A stretch of DNA of 64,000 nucleotides. It comes from CBDFNC01 sp965249895 (lineage in GTDB: Bacteria; Pseudomonadota; Gammaproteobacteria; Enterobacterales; CBDFNC01). Within the stretch, counting starts at the first letter, position 1. Every line of letters starts with the position of its first letter. The notes below the pieces were generated by a model that was given only the letters and a program-made list of their open reading frames with translations, searched no databases and had not been told where the DNA came from. A program made the translations under genes and the position numbers. Shown here piece by piece: positions 29,930 through 38,901 of this stretch. The stretch is from contig CBDFNC010000005.1 in assembly GCA_965249895.1 (NCBI GenBank), positions 2,790,001 through 2,854,000 of the forward strand. The letters run 5' to 3'.

Positions 29930-30352
29930 ATTGGTCAGATTGGTCCAATCCCTTGAACACATACATTCGACCAATTCTGTTTGCTCCACAAAAGAATTCC
30001 AGGCCTACTGCATTTATCCACTATATCTTCATAATTTTTAAAACACCGATTAGCCAATTTGTGTTGTCGCATCCAACTCCATACTTGCTCTATTGGGTTT
30101 AATTCCGGTGAATAAGGCGGTAGCTTTATCATGACCACGTTATCAAAAGCCTCCGAAAGTTCCGACGTATGCCAACCCGCACCATCCATAACGACCACCG
30201 CGTGCCTTCCTGATGCTGTCGACTTTGAAATAAGCCCAAGATACTGGTGCATGATATCTTTATTAACCGAAGGGGTGATCAATGCTTCTGTCTTACCCGT
30301 CGCAGGACAAACAGCACCAAATACGTAAACATACTCAAACTGTTGCTGCCGT
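29930..30352 (-). pseudogene. IS630 transposase fragment, C-terminal third
   Basis: Reads from QQQFEYVYVFGAVCPATGKT to the end of an IS630 transposase, with the D motif AVVVMDGAGWH and the E motif NPIEQVWSW. One base is missing near 30000, which shifts the last ~25 codons; the other frame restores RAWNSFVEQTELVE and a TAA at 29930. Upstream it is cut by the IS21 element at 30353. It joins the middle fragment at 38509-38789 after the 5-bp duplication GCCGT is removed. Confidence 0.9.
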
Positions 30353-30359
30353 TGCATGC

Positions 30360-30505
30360 TTCGCTCCATTCCGATCACCTATTTCACTCCAAACCGATCA
30401 CTGATTTCGGCTTAAACCGATCACTCATTTCACTCTAACCCGATCATTTTCGGCCTTTTTCCGAAATCGGTGATCGGAATACCGAAATGAGTGATCGGTT
30501 TAGCG
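30360..30505. repeat. IS21-1 left-end repeat array
   Basis: About four to six copies of a motif built on CCGATCAC next to TTTC(A/G)CT, spaced 25-30 bp, some inverted. Similar copies lie at the right end (38412-38500). Repeats of this kind at IS21 ends are transposase binding sites. Confidence 0.8.
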
Positions 30506-30579
30506 AAACACCTCTCTTTTCTCATTTTTATCAACCCGTTATCTTCTTAGTGAATTTATTTTTACTGCAGAGGGATAAC

Positions 30580-31337
30580 ATGCCAAAAAAGAGAATAGTT
30601 ATGAGCAAAATAAAGGATGCTTTACGTCTTAAATTTGAAGCCAAATTATCCAATCGAGATGTGGCGCACTGCCTTAAAATAGGTGCCGCCACCGTCTCTG
30701 ATATTCTGGCGCGTTTTCGTAACGCTAAGCTGGATTGGCCTTTACCAGAAAATCTGACTGAGATTGCCCTGGAAGCTCGCCTGTATTCTGACAAGAAGTC
30801 CCCTTCCACCAAGGCACAGGCTGATTTTTCCAATATCCATCAAGAGCTTAAAAATAAAGGGATGACCAAGCTGCTGCTGTGGCAGGAATATCTGCAAGAA
30901 AACCCAGATAATGCTTACGGATATACCCAGTTCTGCTCCTTGTATCAACGCTGGCGTAAGAAGCAACGGCGTAGCATACGTCAGCTACATATGGCCGGAG
31001 AAAAGTTGTTCATCGACTACTGCGGTCCCACTGTCCCTATCGTTAATCCGGATACCGGGGAGATCCGAAAGGCACAGATCTTTGTTGCTACCTTAGGGGC
31101 CTCTAATTTTACCTACATTGAAGCCAGCGCAAGCCAGAAGCAGGAAAGTTGGCTGATGGCGCATGTTAATGCCTTTGAGTTCCTTGGCGGTGTCCCTAAT
31201 TTGCTGATCCCAGATAATTTACGCAGCGCTGTCACCAAGGCTGATCGTTATGAGCTTGTACTTAATGAAAATTATCTTAAACTCGCCCGTCACTACAACA
31301 CAGCGGTCATGCCTGCCAGGCCTTACCGGCCCAAGGA
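30580..31337 (+). pseudogene. istA: IstA transposase, N-terminal part (interrupted)
   Basis: The IS21 transposase from ATG 30580 (MPKKRIVMSKIKDALRLKF; Shine-Dalgarno AGAGGG just upstream) to RPYRPKD. An N-terminal helix-turn-helix is followed by two catalytic Asp motifs, LFIDYCGPTVPIVN and LLIPDNLRSAV. The frame is broken at 31337 by the RIT element, so the third catalytic residue lies 5.4 kb away in the second part (36754-37534). Joining the parts restores RPKD-KAKAEN, as in the intact IstA at 39660-41207. Confidence 0.92.
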
Positions 31338-31429
31338 TTATGTTCTGCCGAGAATTATGTACTGGCAAGCTCTATAATCTGCTTCCACACTGAATACGCA
31401 AGCTGCCAGCCAGCACATAATTTTTTGGG

Positions 31430-32422
31430 TTATAACATCCGTAGAAATTCCATTAGTTCCGGTTGTTCCTGCCAGGACTTCCGTGGTTTAGCCTCTTCAG
31501 AAATTGCACACGATGCCAATGCCCTGGCTTTGGTTTTAAGATCTGTTTCGGCATATATATTGGTCGTCATCAGTGAAACATGCCCTAACCATCCTCTAAT
31601 CGTGTTGATATCAACACCCGCCTGAAGCAAATGCGAGGCAGTTGAATGTCTAACGACATGAGGACTCACTGTTTTTCTCCTCAGCGAAGGCGCAAATTCT
31701 TTGGCTCGATTAGCACATCGTTTTACGAGTGTGTAGATCCCTGATCTTGTAATTGGCTGATGGCACCGGTTAAGAAATACATGTTCTCCCATTTCGCGTT
31801 TGCTCACGAGTTCATGTAACAGCTCAAACGTAGTCTCCCAGAGTGGGCATCTACGCTCTTTATTGCCTTTTCCAACTATTCGGACACATTGAGCATGCCA
31901 ATCGATATCCCCGATCTTTAGTTGTGCCGCTTCACTTGCCCTGGCGCCTGAATTATATAGAAACATTAAAATTGCGTGTTCCCGTCGTCCTTGGGCACTA
32001 TCATCGTGTGCCGCCAGTAGCGCATTCATCTCTTGTTTATCCAGATAAGTAATTTCTGCTTGAAAGCTTCTTTTGACGGGGATCAGGCGGATTTGAGCGC
32101 ACCAATCAATGTACTCAGGAATATGTTCGCCAATGAATCTAGCCAGCGAATGTATACTGCTCAGGCGCTGATTACGCGTAGCGATAGTACAGGATCTTTT
32201 TTGTTCCAGGTGGGACAAAAATTGACGGATAATCAGTGGCGATAGATCATCAATAATTAACCGGTCCACGGATGTTGACAATTTTTCAGTGACAAACGGC
32301 AGTAACAACGTAAGCATATCCCGGTAGCTTTTTTGGGTATTGCTAGCAAGGTTCCGTTCTGTCACCAAGTGCTCAAGCAGAAATCTCCGCAGCCAGGGAC
32401 CCAGTAAGTTTGATTTAGTCAT
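31430..32422 (-). CDS. Tyrosine recombinase RitC (third gene of RIT)
   Basis: Tyrosine recombinase of 330 residues from ATG 32422; 15 more residues upstream are possible but the ATG overlaps the original ritB stop (ATGACTAA), typical of RIT gene coupling. It has an N-terminal SAM-like domain (about residues 10-110), then the catalytic domain with NSGARASEAAQL, SPHVVRHSTASHLL and the nucleophile in GHVSLMTTNIYAE. The frame is intact, but the IS1634-type element separates it from ritA and ritB, so coupled translation is lost. Confidence 0.87.
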   Translation of the reverse strand: MTKSNLLGPWLRRFLLEHLVTERNLASNTQKSYRDMLTLLLPFVTEKLSTSVDRLIIDDLSPLIIRQFLSHLEQKRSCTIATRNQRLSSIHSLARFIGEHIPEYIDWCAQIRLIPVKRSFQAEITYLDKQEMNALLAAHDDSAQGRREHAILMFLYNSGARASEAAQLKIGDIDWHAQCVRIVGKGNKERRCPLWETTFELLHELVSKREMGEHVFLNRCHQPITRSGIYTLVKRCANRAKEFAPSLRRKTVSPHVVRHSTASHLLQAGVDINTIRGWLGHVSLMTTNIYAETDLKTKARALASCAISEEAKPRKSWQEQPELMEFLRML

Positions 32423-32496
32423 GGCCGGATTCCTTCGCATAGGATTCAAATCGCTGACTTGCCTCACGCAACAATTCAGGAGTTAATAAGAGATAA
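32415..32496 (-). pseudogene. Severed 3' end of ritB
   Basis: Reads LLLTPELLREASQRFESYAK and ends at TAA 32415-32417, overlapping the ritC start by 8 bp. It is the C-terminal helix of RitB cut off by the IS1634-type element. Removing that element and one AGATAA copy joins it in frame after SATQHYL of the 34389-35357 frame. Confidence 0.85.
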
Positions 32497-34494
32497 CCGA
32501 CATTCCGCACCATTTGCATCTCACCTAGATAATTTAAAAATGTGATCTATCTCACTTTAGCGTGTCCAATGTCTGAAAGATCACAGAAACTATAGCCAAA
32601 AGATCACAAGCCTCTGACCGCTGCCATGGCACAATCGTCCCAGGATATGTATTAACGGGGAGCGCTATGGCCGCCATCAACACCAGCATTAAATCGGGAC
32701 AAATCCGGGTTGAAACTCTCGGCCACCATGGCCTGGTTGCCGGCTTCGTCGACAAGCTCAAACTGGTCGAACGCATCGACGCCAGACTGCCGGTGTCCAA
32801 ACAGCATGGCTCCAAGCTCAGCCATGGCCAGCGTATCAAGGCCATGATCATCAACGGCCTGGGCTTCACTCAGAACCCCATTTATCTATCGCCCCAGTTT
32901 TTTGAAGACAAAGCGGTTTCCCTGTTATTTGGCGAAGGTGTCAAGGCCGCCCAGTTGAACGATGACGCGCTGGGCCGTACCCTGGACGCCTGTTACGAAT
33001 ACGGTGTCACTGCGCTGCGCGCCGAGATTGCCAATGAGATCCACCAGGAATTCACCCCGCCCGGTAGACGGCAAACCCTCCGGTTGGACAGCACCAGCTT
33101 CAAATTAGTGGGCGAGTATGATCTCGAACACCTTTACCTGGAAGGCGAGTCCAGACCGCCCTTGCCCAAGCAGGGCTACTCCAAAGATCACCGGCCGGAT
33201 CTCAAACAACTCGTCTTGTCCCTGATCGTCAGCGGTCCGGCGGACTTACCGATCTGGAGCGAAGGCCTGGACGGCAACAGCCAGGACAAAGCCAGCTTCC
33301 ACGCCACCCTAGCCAAACTCCAGTCCTTCCGCCAAGCACTGGAGAACAGCCCGGAGCTGCTGGTTATCGCGGATTCGGCGCTCTACGTCCACGGAAAACT
33401 GCTGACAGCGGCCTACCTCTGGGTCACTCGGGCACCAGAAAGCGTAAAAGCGGTCAAACTCCTGGTCGAGGCCGATACCAGTGACTTCGCCTGGCAGCCG
33501 CTGGAACAAGGTTATCAAGGTGTCTTGCTGGGCCAGGTGGAGCGCGGGCTGAAGCAGCAGTGGCTGCTGGTCCACTCCAGCCAGGCCGAGCAAAGAGAGT
33601 GTCGCACTCTGGACAAGCGCATCGCCAAAGCCGGGGCCGAAGCGGAAAGCCAGGCCCGCAAACTGGCCGGGCAGGCCTTTGCCTGCAAACAAGACGCGCG
33701 CAACGCGGCGGCGCAGTTTGAGCGTAAACTCAAATACCACCGGCTTAGTCACGTTGAGGTCAGCGAGGTGAAAAAACACGCAGGTCGTGGTCGGCCGAAA
33801 AAAGACGCCGAGCCTGAGGTGTCGCACTACCGGCTCGAACTTGAGTCGACTCCCTGCCAGGACAAGATCCGGCCGCACCGTAACAAGCTGGGCCGTTTCG
33901 TGCTGGCGACCAATGAACTGGGCAACCAGGAGGTCGCTGGCCTGCTCGCCGCCTACAAATCGCAACAAGGGGTCGAGCGGGGTTTCCGCCTGATCAAAGA
34001 CCCCCAGTTTCACCTCAATGGGGTGTTCTTGAAAAAGCCGGAGCGGATCGAGGCGTTGATGATGGTGATGACGCTGTGCCTGATGGTGTACAACGCAGGC
34101 CAATACCAATTGCGGGAAAACCTGAAAACAGCAGATGAAACCGTGCTTAACCAAGTGGGCAAGCCCACCGCCACCCCGACGATGAGGTGGATCTTCCAAC
34201 GGATGAACGGGATCCACTTAGTGAATGCGCCAGGGCTAGCTGCCTGCGTCACTGGGTTGACGGAAGAAAAGGAGAAAATCCTCCGCCTGTGCGGTAAAGA
34301 GATAGCGCGGCTCTACCAGTTGGAATGAGCGGCGGAAAAGAAAAACACATACTGTGCCCCGGCGCGGTAGGCTTGGTGATCCCGAAATTTAAGACTGCCG
34401 CTTCTGGCTTAGGTGGAGAGACGGTTCAGAGGGCTGGCGACAACGCCTGGGCGAGAAAATAATGCTGCCAGCATAAATCGCTGCGGAATGTCGG
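32497..34494. mobile_element. IS1634-type insertion sequence
   Basis: A 1998-bp element with imperfect 15-bp inverted repeats (CCGACATTCCGCACC on the left; CCGACATTCCGCAGC on the right, reverse complement). A 6-bp target duplication AGATAA lies at 32491-32496 and 34495-34500. One transposase gene is inside. It is visibly richer in G and C than its surroundings, which suggests a recent arrival from another genome. It sits in the 3' end of ritB. Confidence 0.92.
32667..34328 (+). CDS. IS1634-family transposase (DDE, IS4 superfamily)
   Basis: A 553-residue transposase. The N-terminus LGHHGLVAGFVDKLKLVERI is characteristic of the IS1634 group. Catalytic motifs are LDSTSFKLVGE (about residue 140), VIADSALYV (about residue 235) and the E in QQGVERGFRLIKDPQFH (about residue 436). 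The frame is intact with an ATG start. G+C-rich codon use sets it apart from the neighbouring recombinase genes. Probably functional. Confidence 0.9.
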   Translation: MAAINTSIKSGQIRVETLGHHGLVAGFVDKLKLVERIDARLPVSKQHGSKLSHGQRIKAMIINGLGFTQNPIYLSPQFFEDKAVSLLFGEGVKAAQLNDDALGRTLDACYEYGVTALRAEIANEIHQEFTPPGRRQTLRLDSTSFKLVGEYDLEHLYLEGESRPPLPKQGYSKDHRPDLKQLVLSLIVSGPADLPIWSEGLDGNSQDKASFHATLAKLQSFRQALENSPELLVIADSALYVHGKLLTAAYLWVTRAPESVKAVKLLVEADTSDFAWQPLEQGYQGVLLGQVERGLKQQWLLVHSSQAEQRECRTLDKRIAKAGAEAESQARKLAGQAFACKQDARNAAAQFERKLKYHRLSHVEVSEVKKHAGRGRPKKDAEPEVSHYRLELESTPCQDKIRPHRNKLGRFVLATNELGNQEVAGLLAAYKSQQGVERGFRLIKDPQFHLNGVFLKKPERIEALMMVMTLCLMVYNAGQYQLRENLKTADETVLNQVGKPTATPTMRWIFQRMNGIHLVNAPGLAACVTGLTEEKEKILRLCGKEIARLYQLE

Positions 34495-35357
34495 AGATAA
34501 TGTTGCGTGGCGCTTAAATTGATGTGGCCTAAATAAGTGGCAAGCTGCGGCAACAAATACTGGAGATCATCACCGTTTCGATACCAGGCTACCAGCCGAT
34601 GAACCGCACCTGTGTGCCTCAGATCGTGCAATCGCGGTTGCTGGCGGCCAGTGCTATTTGACTCAATGCCAGCGAGGACTCGCAGTCGCCGGAAAGCGTT
34701 TCTCGTAGCAGACTGGCTTAATGCTCGGCCATCTTGGAAACAGAATAATGGCGCATCTGCTTCCTGGCTATAGCTGATATTCCGTTGCTGGATATACCGG
34801 TGTAATGCCTTGCTCAGATCCTGTCCCAGAGGCACCAACCGGCTTTTATAAAACTTGGTGTTTTGAATAAACAGGATGTCCTGACGGAGGTCAACATGAT
34901 TGAGCGTCAGGCGGAGCGCTTCGCCGAGGCGCAGGCAAGCACCGTATAACAGCAAAATCAAAGTCCGAATGACTATTGGATCCACTGGTACGTATTTACT
35001 ACAGCTTGCTGGCGTGGCATCCAATAAGCGTTTTAGTTCAGCGCGTGAATAGATATAGGGTGCCAATGGTGCCGGTATCTGTGGTTTCTGTACGGGCAGC
35101 GGTGAAACGGTCATATAGCCACGAGATATCGCAAACCGCAACAACCCTGCCAGCGCCGAATACTTTCGTCGCCAAAAACTGGAAATGGGGAGCTTACCAT
35201 TCAGGTAGCTTTCAAGCTGTTCTTTGCTGATGCCCTGTAATGGAATATTGCCCGTGTGCCGACAGAAGGCTTTAAGAATACCTGCATCGGTGACAAAGCT
35301 CAGTCCAACAGATTGTTTATATACAACATACTGAGTCACGATATCAAAGAGCTTCAT
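34389..35357 (-). pseudogene. Tyrosine recombinase RitB with a replaced C-terminus
   Basis: A 322-residue frame. Residues 1 to about 288 are a tyrosine recombinase with GACLRLGEALRLTL, LHDLRHTGAVHRL and the nucleophile tyrosine in GHINLSATQHYL. After that residue the natural tail is replaced by about 35 residues encoded by the end of the IS1634-type element. The original last helix lies at 32415-32496. The ATG overlaps the ritA stop as ATGA (35354-35357). Whether the chimera is active is unknown, since the C-terminal helix often contacts the neighbouring subunit. Confidence 0.87.
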
Positions 35358-36598
35358 AGCAAGTCCTCCATATCAAAGTCAGCGACCTGCCGCAAACCGC
35401 TCAGGTTAACCTTGGCGTAAATTCTTGTTGTTTCAGGGCTGAGGTGACCCAGTTGATCGCCGATTTGCTTCAGGGAAAATCCGCCATCTAATAGGTGTCT
35501 GGCACAGGCATGTCTCAGGCAATGGGCACCACGACGTGGCAATTCGATCCCAAGGCTATCAAGACGCGAATGAACAATGGGAGTCATGCTGGCTGCGGAC
35601 AGCGGACGAATCGGTGCACAAATCGTCAGAAACAGTGAACGGTGTTTGCTGCTTGGTCGCGCTTCTATCAGGTAACGCGCAATTGCATTCCCGACTTCGG
35701 TATTCAAGGGATATTGTTGGCGGCATCGCTGTTTTGATCGTGTGATATGCAGGATGTTAGCCGCCCAATCGATGTCCTCCAGGCGAAGCCGTGATACTTC
35801 ACCAGCTCGTAATCCATAAACAGCTAATAACAGGATGATGGCGCGATCACGGAGATCGGTAATACCTTCGCCAGAAATACTGGCAATAAGTCGTTGTACT
35901 TGCTCCCAAGTTGGTCCGAATGGCAAACCTTCTTGTGCGTATAGCGGGGGAGCTTCAATGGCCTCGGCTACGCCACAGGCCCAGCCTTTCGCTTGTGCAT
36001 AGCGGAAAAAACTACGCAAGGCATCCGCTAATGTACGAAGCGACCTTCGGCTCCAACCATGCCTGCCTTGATGAGCAAGGTAACTGTCAACTTCGCCAAT
36101 GGATATTGAACTCAGTAAAACAGTGGGACGCCCAATCGACGACAAAAAATTCAATACTTCTTCATGACGAAATGTAATCGTTGAAGCTGATAATCCTTGT
36201 TCATCACGCATAAATTTAACGAAATCTTCCACCTGACTCGAAAATGGCCTTGGTTCGAAATTCGCTTCTTCAAAGTATCCCTGAAACCGCAGCCAAGCGG
36301 TGATCGTACCAATGAACAACAATCGCGAGCTTTTTGACTCTTTTACTGGCTTAGGCTGTCGCTTAAAACGAATACGATGATCTACAGCGAACTCAATTTC
36401 TTTGCGTGTAAATTTGCCTGGTCTGTATAAGTCGATGCTCCGTGAAAACACCAGCAATACCCATGCAATTTTCTGTAGTGATGAGCGGGGGTAGCCTTGT
36501 CCTTTGCAGTATGACAGATAGCTTAACCGGCATTCGAGACAAGGTGCTGCATAATGACGAGCTAAAGTGTGAGGGTGAGTAAATAGTGTATCACACAT
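35354..36598 (-). CDS. Tyrosine recombinase RitA (first gene of RIT)
   Basis: A 414-residue tyrosine recombinase, the first and largest of the trio. The N-terminal ~100 residues include CLECRLSYLSYCKGQGYPRS. A SAM-like domain (about residues 120-210) is followed by a catalytic domain with VYGLRAGEVSRL, GAHCLRHACARHLL and GHLSPETTRIYAKV, giving the expected Arg, His-x-x-Arg, His and Tyr. The stop overlaps the ritB start. It appears intact. Confidence 0.88.
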   Translation of the reverse strand: MCDTLFTHPHTLARHYAAPCLECRLSYLSYCKGQGYPRSSLQKIAWVLLVFSRSIDLYRPGKFTRKEIEFAVDHRIRFKRQPKPVKESKSSRLLFIGTITAWLRFQGYFEEANFEPRPFSSQVEDFVKFMRDEQGLSASTITFRHEEVLNFLSSIGRPTVLLSSISIGEVDSYLAHQGRHGWSRRSLRTLADALRSFFRYAQAKGWACGVAEAIEAPPLYAQEGLPFGPTWEQVQRLIASISGEGITDLRDRAIILLLAVYGLRAGEVSRLRLEDIDWAANILHITRSKQRCRQQYPLNTEVGNAIARYLIEARPSSKHRSLFLTICAPIRPLSAASMTPIVHSRLDSLGIELPRRGAHCLRHACARHLLDGGFSLKQIGDQLGHLSPETTRIYAKVNLSGLRQVADFDMEDLL

Positions 36599-36717
36599 GA
36601 TCAGCTCTCCTGGCTGGTGAGAGTCAATCAGTATCGATCTTTTTATTATGTTGCGTACAATGCCGTTGTCATTAACTTAAAACTCGCTTTCAAAGCCCGA
36701 CACAACATAATTTTTGA

Positions 36718-36759
36718 CAGAACATAATCCTTGTTATGTTCTGCAGCACATAACAAGGA
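36718..36759. repeat. RIT right-end junction with inverted hexamers
   Basis: The order is CAGAACATAA (RIT end), TCCTTG, TTATGTTCTG, CAGCACATAA, CAAGGA. The first three blocks have the shape of a joined circle: right end, 6-bp coupling sequence, left end. The last three have the shape of an element reduced to its two 10-bp ends. TCCTTG is the reverse complement of CAAGGA. The block 36728-36759 is a 12-bp-arm palindrome. Confidence 0.8.
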
Positions 36760-37534
36760 CAAAGCCAAGGCTGAAAATGCGGTTTTAATCGTTGAACGCT
36801 GGATCTTGATGCGTATTCGTAAGCAGATCTTCCATACCCTGGCCAGCTTGAACCTGACCTTGAAAAAGTTACTGACTGAGCTAAATTCGCGGCCATTTCG
36901 CGACCTCCCGGGGTGCAGACAAACCCTCTTTGAAAAGCTGGATAAACCCGCCCTTAAGCCATTGCCCAAGTATCGTTATGAGTATGTGGATTATCACCAC
37001 GCCAAGGCGGGGATTGACTATCACGTCTTCTACAAGAAACACGCTTACTCCGTACCCCACATCTACGTGGGTGAACGTGTGGATCTGGAGGCAAGTGAGC
37101 GCCTGGTGCGGATCTACTTCAAAGGGGAGTGCATCGCTCAGCACCCCAGAAGCCACAAAGAAGGCGGATTTACCACCATCGCAGAGCATATGCCGGTTTC
37201 TCACCAAAAACAGCGCTGGTCGCCTGAGCGGTTGCTGGGTTGGGGGGCCAGTATCGGTCCCGGTACCCGGGCTTTGGTCGAGCATCTGCTCAACAGCAAA
37301 GCTCACCCAGAGCAAGCTTATAGAGCCTGCTTAGGATTACTCAACCTGGAGCGCCAATATACCGCTGATCGTTTGGAAAGCGCTTGCCAAAGAGCGTTAC
37401 TCCTTAGTCGCCCTAACCGTGCAACAGTCCATAACTTGCTGAAAAACAAGCTTGAAAACCAGCCGCCAGAGTCGGAGCAACAAACCCAACCTGTTAACCA
37501 CAGCAATATTCGTGGCGCCAATTACTACAACTAG
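36754..37534 (+). pseudogene. istA: IstA transposase, C-terminal part
   Basis: Continues istA from KDKAKAENAVLIVERW, which carries the third catalytic residue (Glu), through the C-terminal DNA-binding region to YHH…SNIRGANYYN, similar to the end of the intact IstA at 39660. It has no start of its own; the short frame from 36731 begins in the RIT end. Removing 31338-36759 restores one open frame of about 513 codons. istB starts 9 bp later. Confidence 0.9.
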
Positions 37535-37543
37535 GAAAATACC

Positions 37544-38411
37544 ATGTCTGATATCGTTATCGAGCAACTTAGAGCGCTTCGTCTGACGGCCTCCTCTCAA
37601 GCCCTTGAGCAGCAAAGACAACAGCCTAAGTGAGTGAGTATAAGTTTTTCGAGATTATGTATGTATTTTAACCATTGTAAATATACTGATTCGCCTAGTA
37701 CTGCATGACCTGTCTAGATTGGTAGGTTGATTTAAGCCTTGGTGAACTTTCACTTATGCACTTACCACTTATGCTGAACTTGGCTTCGAAGAGCGGCTTA
37801 CCTTGCTCCTTGATCATGAATTGCTTGGCCGGGAAAATAATCGGATCAACCGCCTGCGCAAGCAGGCCAAATTCCGCCTGTCGGCACAACCTGAAAAGCT
37901 GGATTACGCTCCTGAACGAGGGCTTAAAAAAGCCAACTGCGCCGAACTCTTCAGCGGGAACTACCTGAAAAGACAACAGAACATCCTGATCACCGGAGCA
38001 ACAGGCTGCGGCAAAACTTACCTTGCCTGCGCCTTGGGGGAGCAGGCCATCCGCCAGCAACACCATGTGAAATATTATCGCTTAGGGAGGCTGCTGGATG
38101 CTCTGGCAGCCGCCAGAGTGGACGGTAGCTATACCCAACTGATGAGTAAGCTGGCCAAAGTATCACTGATGGTCCTGGATGATTGGGGATTAGAAAAACT
38201 CAGCGCAAAACAAGCCAGTGATTTACTTGAAGTGATGGAGGACAGATATCAACTGAGCAGTACCATCATCGCCAGTCAGATCCCGATAGAAGAATGGCAT
38301 CAACTTATCCCAAACCCAACGATTGCAGATGCGCTTCTTGATAGGTTGATCCACAACGGCCAGAGAATAGCCCTAAAAGGTGAATCTCTTAGAAAACAGA
38401 AATTGACTTAA
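37544..38411 (+). pseudogene. istB: IstB ATPase, interrupted by a small insert
   Basis: IS21 helper ATPase. The ATG at 37544 begins MSDIVIEQLRALRLTASSQA; after 28 codons a ~145-bp insert introduces a stop. The frame resumes at TYAELGFEERL (about 37770) and runs to 38411, with Walker A GATGCGKT and Walker B LMVLDDWG. A start at 37803 could still give a truncated ATPase. With istA also broken, this IS21 cannot supply its own proteins. Confidence 0.9.
37627..37771. mobile_element. MITE-like insert in istB
   Basis: About 145 bp of A/T-rich non-coding DNA with imperfect terminal inverted repeats: TAAGTGAGTGAGTATAAG on the left and TAAGTGGTAAGTGCATAAG on the right (reverse complement). Both ends carry TA. 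The expected IstB sequence fits a join of QQP to TYAEL, but a simple TA duplication leaves the frame off by two bases, so the exact ends are uncertain. Confidence 0.55.
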
Positions 38412-38508
38412 ACCGATCACTCAGTGTAAAAAAGAGGTGAGAAAAAAGAGACAAAATAAAGCGATCGGTTTAGACCGAAATGACCGATCGGAATCAGCGA
38501 AATACGCA

Positions 38509-38789
38509 GCCGTACGACGCGAGGTCGGCTTCCCTTTTTAGCCCAAATCCGAGTTGTCGTATTTTGCTGACCAAAACGAGCTTCATCCTGAAACCAAACA
38601 TAGAAGGGATCCAAACCGATGTGTCCAGGGGTGTTAAGGATCGTTTCCAGTTGGAAGTTTTTTAAAAGCATCTTGCGCTTAGCTGGATTACTCTGAGTGT
38701 TTTGAGCGATTGATTATCTAGGAACACCCCCACCTTTTTAGGAGTTGATAGGCATGAGAGGGTTCGTAGTGAATATCAAAGTGTTGTTC
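38509..38789 (-). pseudogene. IS630 transposase fragment, middle part
   Basis: Encodes HYEPSHAYQLLKRWGCS, then, after a frameshift near 38715, SNPAKRKMLLKNFQLETIL and the first catalytic Asp motif VWFQDEARFGQQ, to KKGSRPRVVR. It lies between the right end of IS21-1 (38508) and the left end of IS21-2 (38790). It joins QQQFEYVYV at 30352 on one side and IYIEQ at 41405 on the other. Confidence 0.88.
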
Positions 38790-38901
38790 TGCGTATTCTC
38801 ATGAAGATGATCACTCATTCTCACCGAAGCTGATCGCTTGTTCTCATCGATGCTGATCACGCTTCGGTGCCATTTTCCGGCTCGGCAACAGTTTTAATTT
38901 A

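Larger units (their letters stand above)
31338..36753. mobile_element. Recombinase-in-trio (RIT) element, interrupted
   Basis: Three tandem minus-strand tyrosine recombinase genes between inverted repeats. The left end begins TTATGTTCTGCCGAGAATTA at 31338; the matching right end is at 36727, with about 25 of 33 positions the same. Each end has two copies of a TTATGTNCTG-like unit. The target hexamer CAAGGA flanks the insertion (31332-31337 and 36754-36759). A further 26 bp (36728-36753) look like TCCTTG plus an element with no interior. The element sits within istA and is itself broken by an IS1634-type element. Confidence 0.85.
30353..38508. mobile_element. IS21-family element 1, itself interrupted
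   Basis: The ends begin TGCATGCTTCGCTCCATTCC (left) and TGCGTATTTCGCTGATTCC (right, reverse complement). The 5-bp target duplication GCCGT lies at 30348-30352 and 38509-38513. It contains istA (split by a RIT element) and istB (split by a small insert). Without these the element would be about 2.6 kb, normal for IS21. It interrupts an IS630 transposase gene. Confidence 0.9.

Noticed and set aside
30360..30505. A CRISPR-like array of CCGATCAC repeats
   Set aside because: The repeats are short, variable and lie at an IS21 end, where transposase binding sites are expected.
33309..34217. A 302-codon minus-strand frame inside the IS1634 transposase gene
   Set aside because: It is a shadow of a G+C-rich gene; the plus strand has a complete DDE transposase.
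31430..36598. Integrative element or prophage based on three integrase-like genes
   Set aside because: No phage, conjugation or cargo genes are present; three tandem recombinases with overlapping starts and inverted repeats fit a RIT element.
36731..36790. A new gene start for the 267-codon frame at 36731
   Set aside because: The first ten codons come from the RIT end; the frame is the rest of istA.
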